Part shown: in pieces, positions 1 to 10,217 of the stretch
Layout of the letters: each line of letters opens with the position of its first letter
Position numbering within the stretch: the first letter of the stretch is position 1
NCBI GenBank assembly: GCA_004764695.1
Contig: SMSO01000032.1
Span: 8,576,668 to 8,640,667 of the forward strand
Length of the DNA: 64,000 bases
Direction of reading: 5' to 3'
DNA from: Schizochytrium sp. TIO01
Taxonomy: Eukaryota; Sar; Bigyra; Thraustochytrida; Thraustochytriidae
Notes under the pieces: model-generated
Told to the model about the DNA's origin: nothing
What the model saw: only the letters and a program-made list of their open reading frames with translations
Database searches by the model: none
Translations under genes and position numbers: made by a program

Positions 1-477
1 GACGCAGAGGAAAGCTTTTTACTTGCTTATCAGATATACCTTGGCAGAAGTGAGAATTCAAAAGCAGCGGAGACATATACTGATTTGTGTCATGCATACC
101 TTGCTCACATAGTCTACCCCAAAGCAGCCACCTGTGCAATACCCGATCCACAAGCAGCTAAGTTTGCTCCAGCCAGTCTTTTCAATCATCAAGGAATTGC
201 AAAAGCTCATCTGGGACTTGAAGAGGAAGCAGCAGAACGCTTCATATATTCAGTGCAGCGGAGTTGGTCATTGCTTTTATCTTCATCGTCACTGTATAAA
301 ACAAAGTCTCATGCTGATGCATTTAACAACCTTGGCTCATTGGCATGGAGTGCTCAACGTTTTTCAGATGCGCTTAAGTACTTTGAAATGGCGCTTGAAG
401 TTGACCCGAACCATGATCAAGCCAAAACCAATCTTAAATCTCTTAGAGAAGCATCAACCCCTCCTCCTATAATCTAA
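1..477 (+). CDS. TPR-repeat protein, C-terminal part (5' end outside window)
   Basis: The reading frame is open from base 1, so the window holds only the last 158 codons of a longer gene. The final third (about residues 100-150 of the visible part) reads as a tetratricopeptide repeat: alternating small and aromatic positions with NNLGSLAW, ALKYFEMALEVDP and a closing helix. An earlier stretch with FNHQGIAKAHLG and AAERFIYSV looks like another degenerate TPR. Such repeats are protein-interaction scaffolds; the partner cannot be told. There is no ATG near base 85, so the gene should be treated as partial rather than starting there. It converges on IFT46, with 223 bp between the two stop codons. 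It could be a ciliary TPR protein, but nothing visible proves that. Confidence 0.7.
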   Translation, partial: DAEESFLLAYQIYLGRSENSKAAETYTDLCHAYLAHIVYPKAATCAIPDPQAAKFAPASLFNHQGIAKAHLGLEEEAAERFIYSVQRSWSLLLSSSSLYKTKSHADAFNNLGSLAWSAQRFSDALKYFEMALEVDPNHDQAKTNLKSLREASTPPPII

Positions 478-700
478 CAAAAAGATGCCGTCATTGAAAT
501 CTCCCTCCTTAATGTAATTTAGCTTATAAATCATTTGAGTGACCTATAAAGGGGTTTACAGAAGCGTTACGTTTTTGACGATTTTTTGTGGAATGACTTT
601 GTTTGAAATCCAAGCAAAATCAAAACAACTATCATTTCTCTCAATTAGCCAGATATTTTATTTTTCTTTAGTTGAAGAGGAGATGAAAAGGAATAAAGCA

Positions 701-2104
701 TTAGAAGTCGTCTTGCGGCTGTGCATCCTTTGTTTGAAAGTGATGATTATCTCGAAATTCTGCATATAAAGTGAAGAGCACATGCAGAGGCTCGATCATA
801 CTGTTATAGACAGGAATGTCAAGGATAGCACAAACAACTCTGGCGTAGTCCTTAAGGTCAAGGTCAATGTTGGCATCCGGCAACTTGATTTCCTTCATCA
901 GCTGCTCTACTTGTTCTGGCCACACCTGCATCAGAGATTCAATGTCAGGCATTTGTTTTGTGTAATGAACTTGCGGAGGCGGTTTTGATCTATGGAGATC
1001 CTTAATTGAGTCAATCCAGTTTTGCACGGCCTTGATATCCTTGTCTGCATTTTCGATTGATCTCACAATCATCGGGTTTTTAACTGATTTTTTACTGATG
1101 GCTCGCAGCTGCAAGTCAAGTACAGTTGCATCAGATTGAGTCGCTGCGGGCTCATCAAGTACTTTAAGACCAAGTTCATCGCGCTCATTATCGGGGCGAG
1201 GGACCTTAACAAATGCATCAATATCACCAACTGCGGGGATATAGTCAGGGATGAAACATCGAAGCTTGGTATCTAGTTCGATGTCATGAGGTTTATAGCG
1301 TCCAATGTATTGAATTAATTCTTCCACCTCCTTTGAAACATCTAGTTGTGTAAAGTCGCGCGGGTCGAACCCTTCAAATCCGCTACCTTGTCCTGCTCGT
1401 CGATTTCCCGTGGAGTTGGTCATACTACTCTCGTCATCGTCATCATCATCGTCGTCATCATCATCGTCGTCATCATCGTCTCGGTTGTTTCGATTCGCCA
1501 TTGCCGTCTTACTTTGTTCTGCAGCACGCTGGGCTGCATTTCGCATACTTGCATCCCCTGCTTCTAGTTTGACCCCATAGTGGCTTCGCTTATTTGGATC
1601 GGAGTCATCAGATGGATCAGAAGGCTCCTTTTCTTCTCCATGTGATATCTTCATATTTCCAGGGATTTCCTCGTTGTCAGAGAGACCTCCAGCGCCGAGC
1701 CCTGGCGAGCTAAGTGTATTCGGAGGCGAGTCACCACGGTCAATCTCGGCGTCAAGCCGTGGGTTCTTGGGTACATTAATGCTACTGATATCTCTCATCT
1801 TCGGCGTGCTCGTCTCTTCAGTGTCAATACTTTCATCAGAAAAACTTTCATCTAGTTCGATTTGAGCGTCGTAGGGTTGGTTTTCTACTTCACGCAGTTG
1901 GAGAGTACCTTTTTCGTCTCCGCCGTTGACTGGTCTTCGTCGCGGATCTTCTACGCTTTCCGCAAAGGAAGCGTCAAAGTCCGAGTCATCATCTTCATCG
2001 TCTTCAACGCCTCCATCGCCGTCAAATGACTGACTGCTTGATGAGCTACTTTCGTCAGAATCGTCGTCGTGCATGGCGTCGTAGTTCTGTTTCGTCTCCG
2101 CCAT
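701..2104 (-). CDS. IFT46: Intraflagellar transport protein 46 (IFT46)
   Basis: Predicted 467-aa subunit of the IFT-B complex, which carries cargo along the ciliary or flagellar axoneme. The N-terminal half (1-240) is disordered and acidic, with a run of about 16 consecutive aspartates near residues 207-224. From about residue 245 to 455 the sequence matches the conserved IFT46 core: a FDPRDFTQLDVSKEVEELI start, a FIPDYIPAVGDIDAF segment, a PRPDN motif, LGLKVLDEP, then QSDATVLDLQLRAISK. The first in-frame ATG (2104) has A at -3 and is preferred over an upstream GTG. In the family the acidic N-terminus is variable and the C-terminal core binds other IFT-B subunits. Presence of this gene implies that the organism builds a flagellum at some life stage. 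Confidence 0.9.
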   Translation of the reverse strand: MAETKQNYDAMHDDDSDESSSSSSQSFDGDGGVEDDEDDDSDFDASFAESVEDPRRRPVNGGDEKGTLQLREVENQPYDAQIELDESFSDESIDTEETSTPKMRDISSINVPKNPRLDAEIDRGDSPPNTLSSPGLGAGGLSDNEEIPGNMKISHGEEKEPSDPSDDSDPNKRSHYGVKLEAGDASMRNAAQRAAEQSKTAMANRNNRDDDDDDDDDDDDDDDDESSMTNSTGNRRAGQGSGFEGFDPRDFTQLDVSKEVEELIQYIGRYKPHDIELDTKLRCFIPDYIPAVGDIDAFVKVPRPDNERDELGLKVLDEPAATQSDATVLDLQLRAISKKSVKNPMIVRSIENADKDIKAVQNWIDSIKDLHRSKPPPQVHYTKQMPDIESLMQVWPEQVEQLMKEIKLPDANIDLDLKDYARVVCAILDIPVYNSMIEPLHVLFTLYAEFRDNHHFQTKDAQPQDDF

Positions 2105-2778
2105 TTTGATTGAAATACCTGCCACGCCTGCAGAAGAATTGCCAAGATTGTCTGCTTAGTGTTCTGAAATTTTCTACACTCTGTTAAAGCGGGACAGGGC
2201 AGTTATCTGAAGTCCGCTGCTCACAGCTATTTCTGAAAAGACCTGGTGACTCGCCGTCAAACCTGTAGCCTAGCCCTACACACGGCTCTCCTCTAACACA
2301 CAAAGTCTTCACGTGTTTGTAGACCACAAGCTAATTCGAAAAGTCAGTGAACGAGCTCCCCTCTACTTTGCTTTTTTGAACTCTAGGTGATTCTAAACCT
2401 GGGCGCCTTATTAGAAAATTAATTATGTTTCCTTTCAACGGTCAAAATAAGGTACACGCGAATGGGCCTCGTTATATTTTAGACACTATTTGATAAGACT
2501 ATCTACTAATCCTTATAGTAGACATATTTCTACTGATGATTCTTCTAGTAATTGTAGTAGTAGTAAAAAAATAGGGCCTAATACCAATATATTTCTTTTA
2601 AAAATATATATACATTTATCCTGCGTTACTTTTAGTCCTGATACATTGGGTAATAAAAAGAAATGCATATATTTACCTTGCTATTTTAAAAACACATACG
2701 TAAGGGTTCATTTATTGATAATCGCATAGCATTTTTGGATTGAAAACAGATATCTTTATATTATTTAGTTCAAGTTTC
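2105..2778. other. AT-rich spacer
   Basis: Gap between the IFT46 start and the acyl-CoA dehydrogenase stop. The half next to IFT46 should hold its promoter but shows no clear TATA box. From 2400 on it is strongly AT-rich with short homopolymers. No credible gene was seen. Confidence 0.6.
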
Positions 2779-4840
2779 CTAACTCGTGAAAAAGTCTGCA
2801 GATACAGATAAGTTGGTAGTCTCCAATGAGCTCAGAAGTTTTGCCTGGTGTTTCGTTTTAGGAAGCTCGTGGGCAAAAAACCATTGGGACACTATTATTT
2901 TGCTATCAAGAAAAGCAACATCCTCCCGACCTGCACTCTTGGCGAGCCTTGCAGCAGTCTCTGAGACTAATAAGCGCCATGCAATTGTTGTATGGCCAGC
3001 CATGTTCAAGTACTCGTGGGAGTTTGCGAGCATTACATCTGGGTTCACTCGACCAGCATCTGCAAGAATCTTGGTTGTCTCTTCAAGACGAGTAACAGCT
3101 TGTGCAAGAAGCCCAGCTCTCATTGAGAGCTCTTCGGATTCTAAAGAAAGCGCATCTTCAACCGCGATTCGCATTGTGCGTAGCCACACTTGAAAACCAC
3201 GGCCGCCCTTGAGATGCACCTTTCGCCCGAGAAGGTCAATGGATTGAATTGCATTGGTCCCTTCGTGTATCATGTTAAGCCTATTGTCTCTGTAGTATTG
3301 TTCAACAGCATAGTCTCGTGTGTACCCGTAACCCCCGTGGACCTGGATTGCCCATTTATTAGCCTCAAGGGCCCACTCCGAGGGCCAAGATTTAATGATA
3401 GGGGTCAGTGTGTCAAGTAGCATGGATTTGTCCTCGGCTTCTTCTACTGACAGGTGGGCAGGGTCGTGCAGTTCATCCACTAGCATTGAACCCAATAGGC
3501 AAAGTGAAATTGCACCTTCAGTGTATGCCTTTTGTGCAAGTAACATTCGTTTTACATCAGAGTGTTCAATTATCGGAACTTGACTCGAAGTAGGATCTTT
3601 AGCACTTGCAGGGCGGCCTTGACGACGATCCAGGGCGTAAGCAAGAGATGCAGCATACCCCGCATAGCCCAAAGCCGATGCGCAGATCCTGCTCATACCA
3701 TCAATCGCCCACACTTTATTACGTGGTTAGTATTCAGAAACGCACGCATGTGCTGCAAAGAAGCAATCAATTCTCATCACGGAGTTTTGTGAGCGCGCCG
3801 TGATCTCTAACTTACCCTATCGTAATGCGAGCCTCATTCATCATGAGAAACATGGCCGCAAGACCTTCACCTTCTTTCCCTACCAGCTCACCTATAGACT
3901 CTTCATTTTCGCCATAATTCAAGACGCAGTTCGTGATACCCCGCCAACCCATCTTCTTGTTCAGCCCAGCAAGTTCGACGCCATTTTTGGGTCCAAGAGA
4001 ACCATCACTGTTGAGGCGAAACTTGGGAACAATGAAAAGAGAAATACCCTTTACGCCAGCAGGAGTCTGGTTTGGGTGATCCGGGTTGCTAACTTTCGCC
4101 AAAACCATGTGCACGATATTTTCTGACAGAGGTTGCTCGCCACCAGAAATCCACATTTTGGTTCCTTTGATTGAGTAAGTTCCGTCTCCACGAGGAAACG
4201 CTTTGCAAACAATATCCCCAAGACTTGACCCTGCTTGGGGCTCACTGAGGTTCATCGTGCCATAAAACCGTCCTTCCAGCATAGGCAAAAGGTACTTCTC
4301 CTTCTGCTTTTGGTTGCCCACAGCATTCAACATGTTCCCAGCAGCGATGGTGAGAAAAGGAAATGTCGCAGTGCCTACATTTGCAGCGTATATGGGCAAA
4401 AGAAGTGCATTAGTGATCACCGAAGGCAGTTGCATACCACCCATCTCATAATCGGCGTGGGCACTGAAGAATCCAGCTTCACGGAAGGCTTCTAATGCCG
4501 GTTTGACAAAGTCGTTCATCTTGACTTCACCTCCATCAACGAATTTGGGCTCGTCGAGATCGTTTTTGCGATTATGAGGAGCAAAGTCATTTTCAGCAAG
4601 CTTTAAGGCAGTTGCAAGAGCATCGTCGAACAAGTCTCGCGACGCGTCGCGATAACGAGGTACCTTTTCAAAAAGATTCTTCTCCACATCAAGAACATCA
4701 AAAAGCTGAAATCTTAGGTTCTTTTCGTCCGCGTACAAGTTGATATTTGCAGAGTTCGAGGCCTGTCGAACAAGAGACAGCCGAGCCTGTTTCTGTGTCA
4801 AACCTCCAAGTCGCCTTGAGTTCAACTTAAATAGAAACAT
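2779..4840 (-). CDS. Acyl-CoA dehydrogenase, mitochondrial, two exons (join 4840-3816, 3688-2779)
   Basis: FAD-dependent acyl-CoA dehydrogenase; 644 aa after removing one 127-nt intron. The first 30 residues are rich in Arg/Ser/Leu and lack acids, as in a mitochondrial presequence. FAD-contact motifs are visible: MNLSEPQAGSS (from 196) and MWISGGE (from 229). The joined frame reads NEARITIGICASALGYAGY across the splice, the expected helix of the family. The catalytic base is probably Glu484 in MIHEGTNAIQ, followed by LLGRKV. Length and an extended C-terminal part (540-644) resemble the long bacterial-type group (DmdC/FadE-like, with an Acyl-CoA_dh_C-type tail) rather than the roughly 400-aa MCAD group. 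Exact chain-length or methylthio substrate cannot be read from sequence. The ATG at 4840 has A at -3. Confidence 0.93.
3689..3815 (-). other. Spliceosomal intron with TACTAAC branch site
   Basis: Read on the minus strand, the intron begins GTAAGT and ends in CAG, is 127 nt long, and carries an exact TACTAAC box (3732-3726), putting the branch A about 38 nt from the acceptor. Splicing joins a two-base codon remnant GG to G and restores a continuous family-consistent helix. The acceptor is GAGCAG, so an alternative AG three bases upstream would add one arginine. This is the only intron clearly visible in the window. Confidence 0.9.
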
Positions 4841-5753
4841 AGTGTACCTTCAATCGTACGAGGCAATCTGTCCTTTGCACGGTTTGAGGTTTGAATTTCT
4901 TAGATTTCACGATTTCCCGCTGGTGCGAACGGGGCTAGGATTCCATACAATACTTAGAATGACACTCTTACCAAACTTGATCGGACTCAAGATCCTCGCA
5001 GGGTAGGTACTAACTAACCTACAAACTAGTTAGGTAGGTAGTAAGTAGGTATATACACTTACGTTTTACGTTTTTTCTTTTCCTCTTCCCATTTTTTATT
5101 TCAAAAGCATAATACTAATGATAAAAGACCCTTTAAAATAAAATAAAACTTCTTTTCTAATTAGCAGCAATATTTTAATATTGAAATCACTAAGTCTCCA
5201 CGGCACAAGCCTTCGCGAATGTAACCTGTTTTAAGGATACAATAGTAATAAGAAAGTTGAAGTCTCTCGTATACAAAAGAGGAGATAAAGTGGGAAATGG
5301 CAAGATGAGATTTTGGGGGCAACGAGTGGTTTGCTTGCTCAGTAATCCGAAACTAAAAGTATAGGAACTGCAGCAAATGCTTTGGATCAAAGAGGCCAGG
5401 TTGTAAGCTCTCAATTAAGTAGGCATCTTCGATGTTGGTTTCTAGAACACGGCGCAATGCAATGGCCGAGATAGCATGAAATTGTCTCGTACAATGCCTT
5501 TAGCTTGCTGATTATTCTTTAAAATAATTAATAAGTGAGAGCAGAAAAGCGCTCTCAATTCCCTCTATGTTCCATGGGTTCTCTGCTGGGTAGCGAGCTG
5601 ACGAGATCAAAGCACGAGTAAAACCTCAACAGGCACGTGAAGAAGAGGAAGGTCTACTGAGAGTGAACAGTGGCTAACCGGACTCAGGTTGAAAGAGAAA
5701 GCAGAAGACAGTGATCAAATATATATTCCTTTGGGCTCACTGTTGCATGCCAT
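4841..5753. other. Intergenic, divergent promoter region with TAGGTAGG-type motifs
   Basis: Lies between two divergently transcribed genes. About 160-210 bp upstream of the dehydrogenase ATG (5001-5052) there is a dense cluster of GGTAGGTA, AACCTA, TAGGTAGGTAG and GTAGGTAT copies. An A/T-rich stretch follows, and an AAATATATATTCC box at about 5718-5730 sits some 30 bp before the ATG at 5754. No gene is supported here. Confidence 0.5.
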
Positions 5754-7216
5754 ATGAAGCGCTCAAGAGGATGGAGTTGTGGCGAGTCAAGCGGACTGCA
5801 GAACAACTGCGTGGATCATGACACCCTCTCCTCTCATGTTGCACTTTTGAGCCTTGTGGACAGGGTTGGGGTGGCTGCGGACAGGAAGACAGCTAGCGTT
5901 GACGCTAGAAAGATGCCGAACACTTGCTCCCAGCTTGCTTCAATGGCTTCACTTTTTGAGGAGCTCTGGCTCAATCGGATTTGTGTATTCTGTTTGGAGG
6001 CAGGGGAGCTCGAAATTCATGATACTTTGACTAGAGCTAATCTGTCAGCTCTTAATGAAACATTACGCATCCCTGTGCATCTGAACTGCAAACGAAGCTC
6101 CTACTATATGGATATTCTCAAGCCTGGTTTCAAACAACGTGCTTCTAACTGTCTCAAGCTAGCTAAGGTGTACACGGCAATAGGGCGAAACGCCTTGGCC
6201 AGCACCTATGTTGCATGGGTTCGGAATAGCCGAATGCATCAGTTTAGCTCAGGAGATTCGTATTACGTCTGTCTCGTTAACTTGGAGCGCGGCGAACTTC
6301 AGCGCGAATACATTGCAGAAGACATGAGCAAATTGCCATTTCTTGTACAAGTTGAAGAAATGTGCAAAAAGCTTAAAACTCGTACTAGAAAATTGCAAGC
6401 CTACCTAGACAGCTACAATGGTATAGCTGCTAGACATTTTGTTGAGGGTTTTCCCCATGTAGTACCTTTGGATTTAAGTAGATTCAAAAGCCTGGGTGAC
6501 ATATTAAGCTTCACGAAGCCATATGCTAGTACAGGCTCTCGCGACCTAGCTCCGTTCTTTCGACGCACTCAGCGAAAACATCAACTGCAACAGTCCTTTG
6601 CAACTCCTGAGATGCCTCCAGTCTTTGAAGCTCTCTCACAAAAAGGATGCATCAATATATTGCAGTTTATTGTTATACGAATCTCATACCGGATGCTTGT
6701 TCAGCTTTACGAACCGAGGTCGATCATAATAGGTCGCTTTACGCAGACCTAGAGGGTGAGCGAAACATTCCTACATTGCTGGTAACTCACCAAAGCAATC
6801 TCAATAAAATCATAGAGGGTTTGATCCACTCAGTACCTCCATTTTTATCAACCTTTGAGATAAATTGGGAGAGCTTGAAAATCGACGAGAGGGCTGCTGT
6901 CACCAAGCTATTTTATATCATACAAGCAATGCACTTCCGGAACCATGATTTGTCCAAGTTCATCTATAGCGCCGATTGTTCATTCCAAAGCGAGTGTGAA
7001 TTTTGTAGTATGGCTGTGGATGCATTCAAACAAGTGCCAAAGTCTTCAATTGTAAACAGAGTGAACACAGCCTGTCAAGTGATCATCAAAAAGCTTGCTG
7101 AAAGGTCCCAGAGCTATTGCTCCCCAACATGGAGCTGGCAACCTCCAGCACATTTCATAAAGTTAGCTCTCCGGAAACGTAAAAAGGATACTACATCCCA
7201 ACGTTATGCAAGTTAA
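5754..7216 (+). CDS. Unrecognised protein, reading frame broken once near 6640 (possible pseudogene or sequencing indel)
   Basis: Two overlapping ORFs in different frames look like one protein. The first runs from ATG 5754 in frame 3 and stays convincing to about residue 296; the second, in frame 2, is open from 6629 to the TAA at 7216. Coding character passes from one to the other around an A5 run at 6640-6644, and loss of a single base there would explain it. Frame 3 after this point degenerates into 35 residues of unlikely protein. The combined product would be about 487 aa. Scattered cysteines (CVFC near residue 83, CEFC in the second part) hint at metal binding but match no zinc-finger spacing I know. 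No homologue was recognised and no function is proposed. A suitable intron (GT..AG of the right phase) was not found. Confidence 0.6.
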
Positions 7217-8165
7217 TATACCAATCACTTCAATACGTTCCCAACTATTCCCACGCTTTTTGTCACCTGTGACCATGCTTTAAATTTACGATCGTCCTGA
7301 AGATAGTACCTACCTACCTTCAGCACACTGCGCTCTACCGTCCATCTACCTCGTGGCACCATTGTCTTCAGCATTTTAAGACTACCTCTCAGCGTATGGT
7401 AATGGCATTCGCTAGTCCCTGCATCAGCAGAGCTTAGAAAAAAAACAACCAGCTCGAACGCATCTCGCAGCCTCACGTTCTCCGCCCTCTTTGTTCCGTT
7501 CTCGTCCCACCACGGCTTCAGAAATGCTGCGCCAGAAGACCCCTACACATCTCGGAGCGCTCAATGTCCTACCCAACTCTCTTCAGAATCGGCGATAATC
7601 AAGTCACAGCATTGCACTCCCGATCTCCGAATCGTAGCCTGAATCGATTTCAGAATCCCGCGCATAGATGAGAGCACTGGACACCGTACAGATTAATTAA
7701 AAGCCGCGACTCAAAGACAATTCTTCAGACTTGTTCTTGAGGGCCAAAGGATGCCTCGAGCGGCGTGGGTGTCGCGACCTGCAAGGTGTTTGCGTTTGGG
7801 CCATTTGAAACCCTTGGATGCTCCGAGTTTGTTGTGGACGGTTCCACATTCATTGCATGGCTTTGAAGCGCAGTCCTCTCGGCAAACAACCAGTTTCACC
7901 TGTCAGGCTTCAATGGCACAGCGTTTCTTCGTGCTGGTTCTTTCCATTCCCACCTGAAGAGCCGCTATGTCCTGTCTGATCCGCCTGGGTTCCTTGATGG
8001 TTCCTTGATGGAACAGAGAAGTGTTCGCGGAACAAAGGTGAGTGAGCAAAGCGGCGGCGAAAGTCAATCAAAACCAAAACAGAAATAGAAATCTCCCAGG
8101 ATCCCCGGAACTGGTTGAGATAAAAGACTGGATTGCTTTGTGAAGATCTGCGTGAGTGACTAAGT
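7217..8165. other. Intergenic spacer, presumed promoter of the FW-domain gene
   Basis: Both flanking genes point rightward. A 14-mer TACCTACCTACCTT occurs at 7307-7320 and again at 41452-41465. Moderate GC; short ORFs here lack coding character. No gene or RNA was seen. Confidence 0.5.
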
Positions 8166-10217
8166 ATGATGAAGACGAACAACCCTGGAAGAACCTGGAT
8201 GATTGAGGTGAACGATGCGGTGGTGAAATCGTTTAGCATACAAGATGAGTCCATAACCATGGACGAACTTCGTGCCCAGGTCGTGGAGGGCCTTGGGTCG
8301 AAGGCTCAAGTTCCCGATGGTCTTGCTATTCGAACGGGGATGCAGAGACTCACTCCTGTGGAATCTGACGAGGCCCTTCGTGAGCTCCTCGCGAACTTGC
8401 CCAACTTTACCGTAGTGGTCCCGGTATATACTGCTAATGCAGAACACTTAGCCGAAGCTACGGCGACGTCAACTACCTCTTCGTCGGGTGTAGACGCCAC
8501 TGCTGAATCTTTATCTGAAGGATCGCAGCATGTATCAAAGGTTGTTGCTGATGACCTAGATGAGAACATGATGACGGACGATGAAGATGAGGATGGTGAT
8601 GACAGCGATGATGCATACATGGATCAGGACCGAGCAGCCCTTGAGGATGAGCGCGCTGAGCGCATAATTGCGACAATTACGAGCGATGATTCCTCTGTTG
8701 ACGTTGCCAGCAGCGTGGCCAAGTTTGATTCTCTCTTTCCTGACACCGAAACCAAGGTGAGCTTTCTCCTTTTTGCGGTTCGAAACAAACGTAAGCGCCT
8801 TGCTCGACTTGGAATGGATTTATCGAACGCCCGAGAAATGTCGTACAAAGAAGCGACAGTCTATGAGGATGCTATTCTGAAAGCTCTCTCGCCAGATGAG
8901 ATCGTGCTCGCCCTTCTCACGTATCGTGTGAAGCCCATGAAGCTACGCCGTACTGGCCTTTCCCGTCTTGGTTTCGTCATGAAGGAAGTCAAAATAAAGC
9001 GCAAGCTCGCCGGAGGCAAGAAGGGCCATAAGATGAAGAAATTTAAGGACGGACGGGGCTTCTATGGTATGCATCATCATGGACCTCCGCCACCCTTTGG
9101 CGGGCCCCAGCCATGGGGCTATGGAGGCCCAGGTCCCCTGCAACATCCTGGTTTTCACCACGGTCCTGCACACCACTTTGGAGGTGGCATGATGTATCCA
9201 GGCCACTTTGGTCCTGGAGGTGGTCGGGGTGGACCTTGGGAGCGTTACAATGAATCCACTGAAGATAGCAAACGTTTCTCCGAAACTGGGGACAACGAAG
9301 GTAACTCTAGTCCGGATTGGGGCTGGGGTCGCCCCGGCTTCTTTGGTGGTCGTGGAGGCCGTGGAGGTCGCGGAGGCCGTGGAGGTCGTGGTGGTCGTGG
9401 AGGACCATTTGGTCCTCCTCCCCCACACGCAGGTCCCTTCGGGGCGCCTCCTCCACCTCCACCTCCACCTCAACCTACTTCTGAAGGTGGAGATGCCAAA
9501 GGAGACAGTGAAAAGAGTTCTACTGGTGATGGACCTTATGGAGGTCCTCCAGGAAACTGGTGGGGACCCGGCCCATTCGGTTTCGGAGGCCGTGGTCCTC
9601 ATGACCATCACTTTGGTCATCATCCGTTTGGCCACCACGGACCACACCACCACTTTGGCCATCCTGCTCCTCCACCTCACCGCCGCTTTAGCGATCGCGA
9701 TGGATTCGACAATGGGGAAGGCAATGAATACGGCCAATGGGGCCCTTGGGGCGGTCGCGGAGGTCGTGGTTGTGGGCGCGGAGGTAGACCTCGTGTTCGT
9801 GGCCGTAATAACCACCCTGGCGAAGCCAAGAAGATGGCTCGCTTCGTTGCGCACAAGTCAATCCCTGACGGCACTGAGATTAGTCCCTTGGCAACTTTCT
9901 GTAAGAAATGGCGCATTCGTAACGATGCCAATGCTCCATGGCCAGGCCCTGCCAGCATTGTAACCATTGGCGGAGATGACCTAACGACAAAGGATACCAA
10001 GGCCATTCGCATTGGCCCCCTTGGCCCTGGTGAGGAAGGCGAGGTGGAAATTTCCCCTTTGCAAGCTCCTTTGAAAGCGGGTCTCTATAAGTCTTTCTTC
10101 AGACTTGAGGGCGATAATGGTCGCCTCGGCCAACGTCTATGGTGTGAAATCCTTGTACCTGAGGGCGACAAGAACCAACAATGGACCGAAGTGTCTGCCA
10201 GTGACGCTAAGCAGTAA
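8166..10217 (+). CDS. RGG-rich protein with C-terminal Nbr1/ILRUN-type FW domain
   Basis: 683 aa, one exon. N-terminal residues 8-92 look like a ubiquitin-fold/PB1-type domain (weak: strand-helix pattern only, no clear acidic OPCA motif). Residues 130-155 are acidic, and about 200-290 form a Lys/Arg-rich helical block. From 295 to 555 the chain is Gly/His/Pro-rich with RGG repeats (389-405 and 535-550), polyproline and FGHH-type blocks. The end (about 557-670) reads as an FW domain: IPDGTEISP, FCKKWRIRNDANAPWPG, IGPLGPGEEGEVEI and a final LWCEILVPEG strand. FW domains occur in the autophagy receptor NBR1 and in ILRUN; RGG regions bind RNA and promote condensates. A ribonucleoprotein or aggregate-clearance adaptor is inferred. 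No ZZ or UBA domain was seen, so this is not a standard NBR1. Confidence 0.8.
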   Translation: MMKTNNPGRTWMIEVNDAVVKSFSIQDESITMDELRAQVVEGLGSKAQVPDGLAIRTGMQRLTPVESDEALRELLANLPNFTVVVPVYTANAEHLAEATATSTTSSSGVDATAESLSEGSQHVSKVVADDLDENMMTDDEDEDGDDSDDAYMDQDRAALEDERAERIIATITSDDSSVDVASSVAKFDSLFPDTETKVSFLLFAVRNKRKRLARLGMDLSNAREMSYKEATVYEDAILKALSPDEIVLALLTYRVKPMKLRRTGLSRLGFVMKEVKIKRKLAGGKKGHKMKKFKDGRGFYGMHHHGPPPPFGGPQPWGYGGPGPLQHPGFHHGPAHHFGGGMMYPGHFGPGGGRGGPWERYNESTEDSKRFSETGDNEGNSSPDWGWGRPGFFGGRGGRGGRGGRGGRGGRGGPFGPPPPHAGPFGAPPPPPPPPQPTSEGGDAKGDSEKSSTGDGPYGGPPGNWWGPGPFGFGGRGPHDHHFGHHPFGHHGPHHHFGHPAPPPHRRFSDRDGFDNGEGNEYGQWGPWGGRGGRGCGRGGRPRVRGRNNHPGEAKKMARFVAHKSIPDGTEISPLATFCKKWRIRNDANAPWPGPASIVTIGGDDLTTKDTKAIRIGPLGPGEEGEVEISPLQAPLKAGLYKSFFRLEGDNGRLGQRLWCEILVPEGDKNQQWTEVSASDAKQ

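Noticed and set aside
2104-2125. Seven-residue N-terminal extension of IFT46 from GTG
   Set aside because: Eukaryotic start at GTG is unlikely, and the ATG at 2104 has good context.
6700-6752. Reading the first ORF of the 5754 gene to its own stop
   Set aside because: The last 35 residues lose coding character while frame 2 gains it, so the natural product probably continues in frame 2.
8943-9854. 303-codon ORF on the minus strand
   Set aside because: Antisense shadow of the RGG region; Ser/Thr/Arg low complexity follows from the repeated glycine and proline codons on the other strand.
9208-9963. 251-codon ORF on the plus strand in another frame
   Set aside because: Out-of-frame shadow of the RGG/FW gene with Val/Leu/Glu runs.
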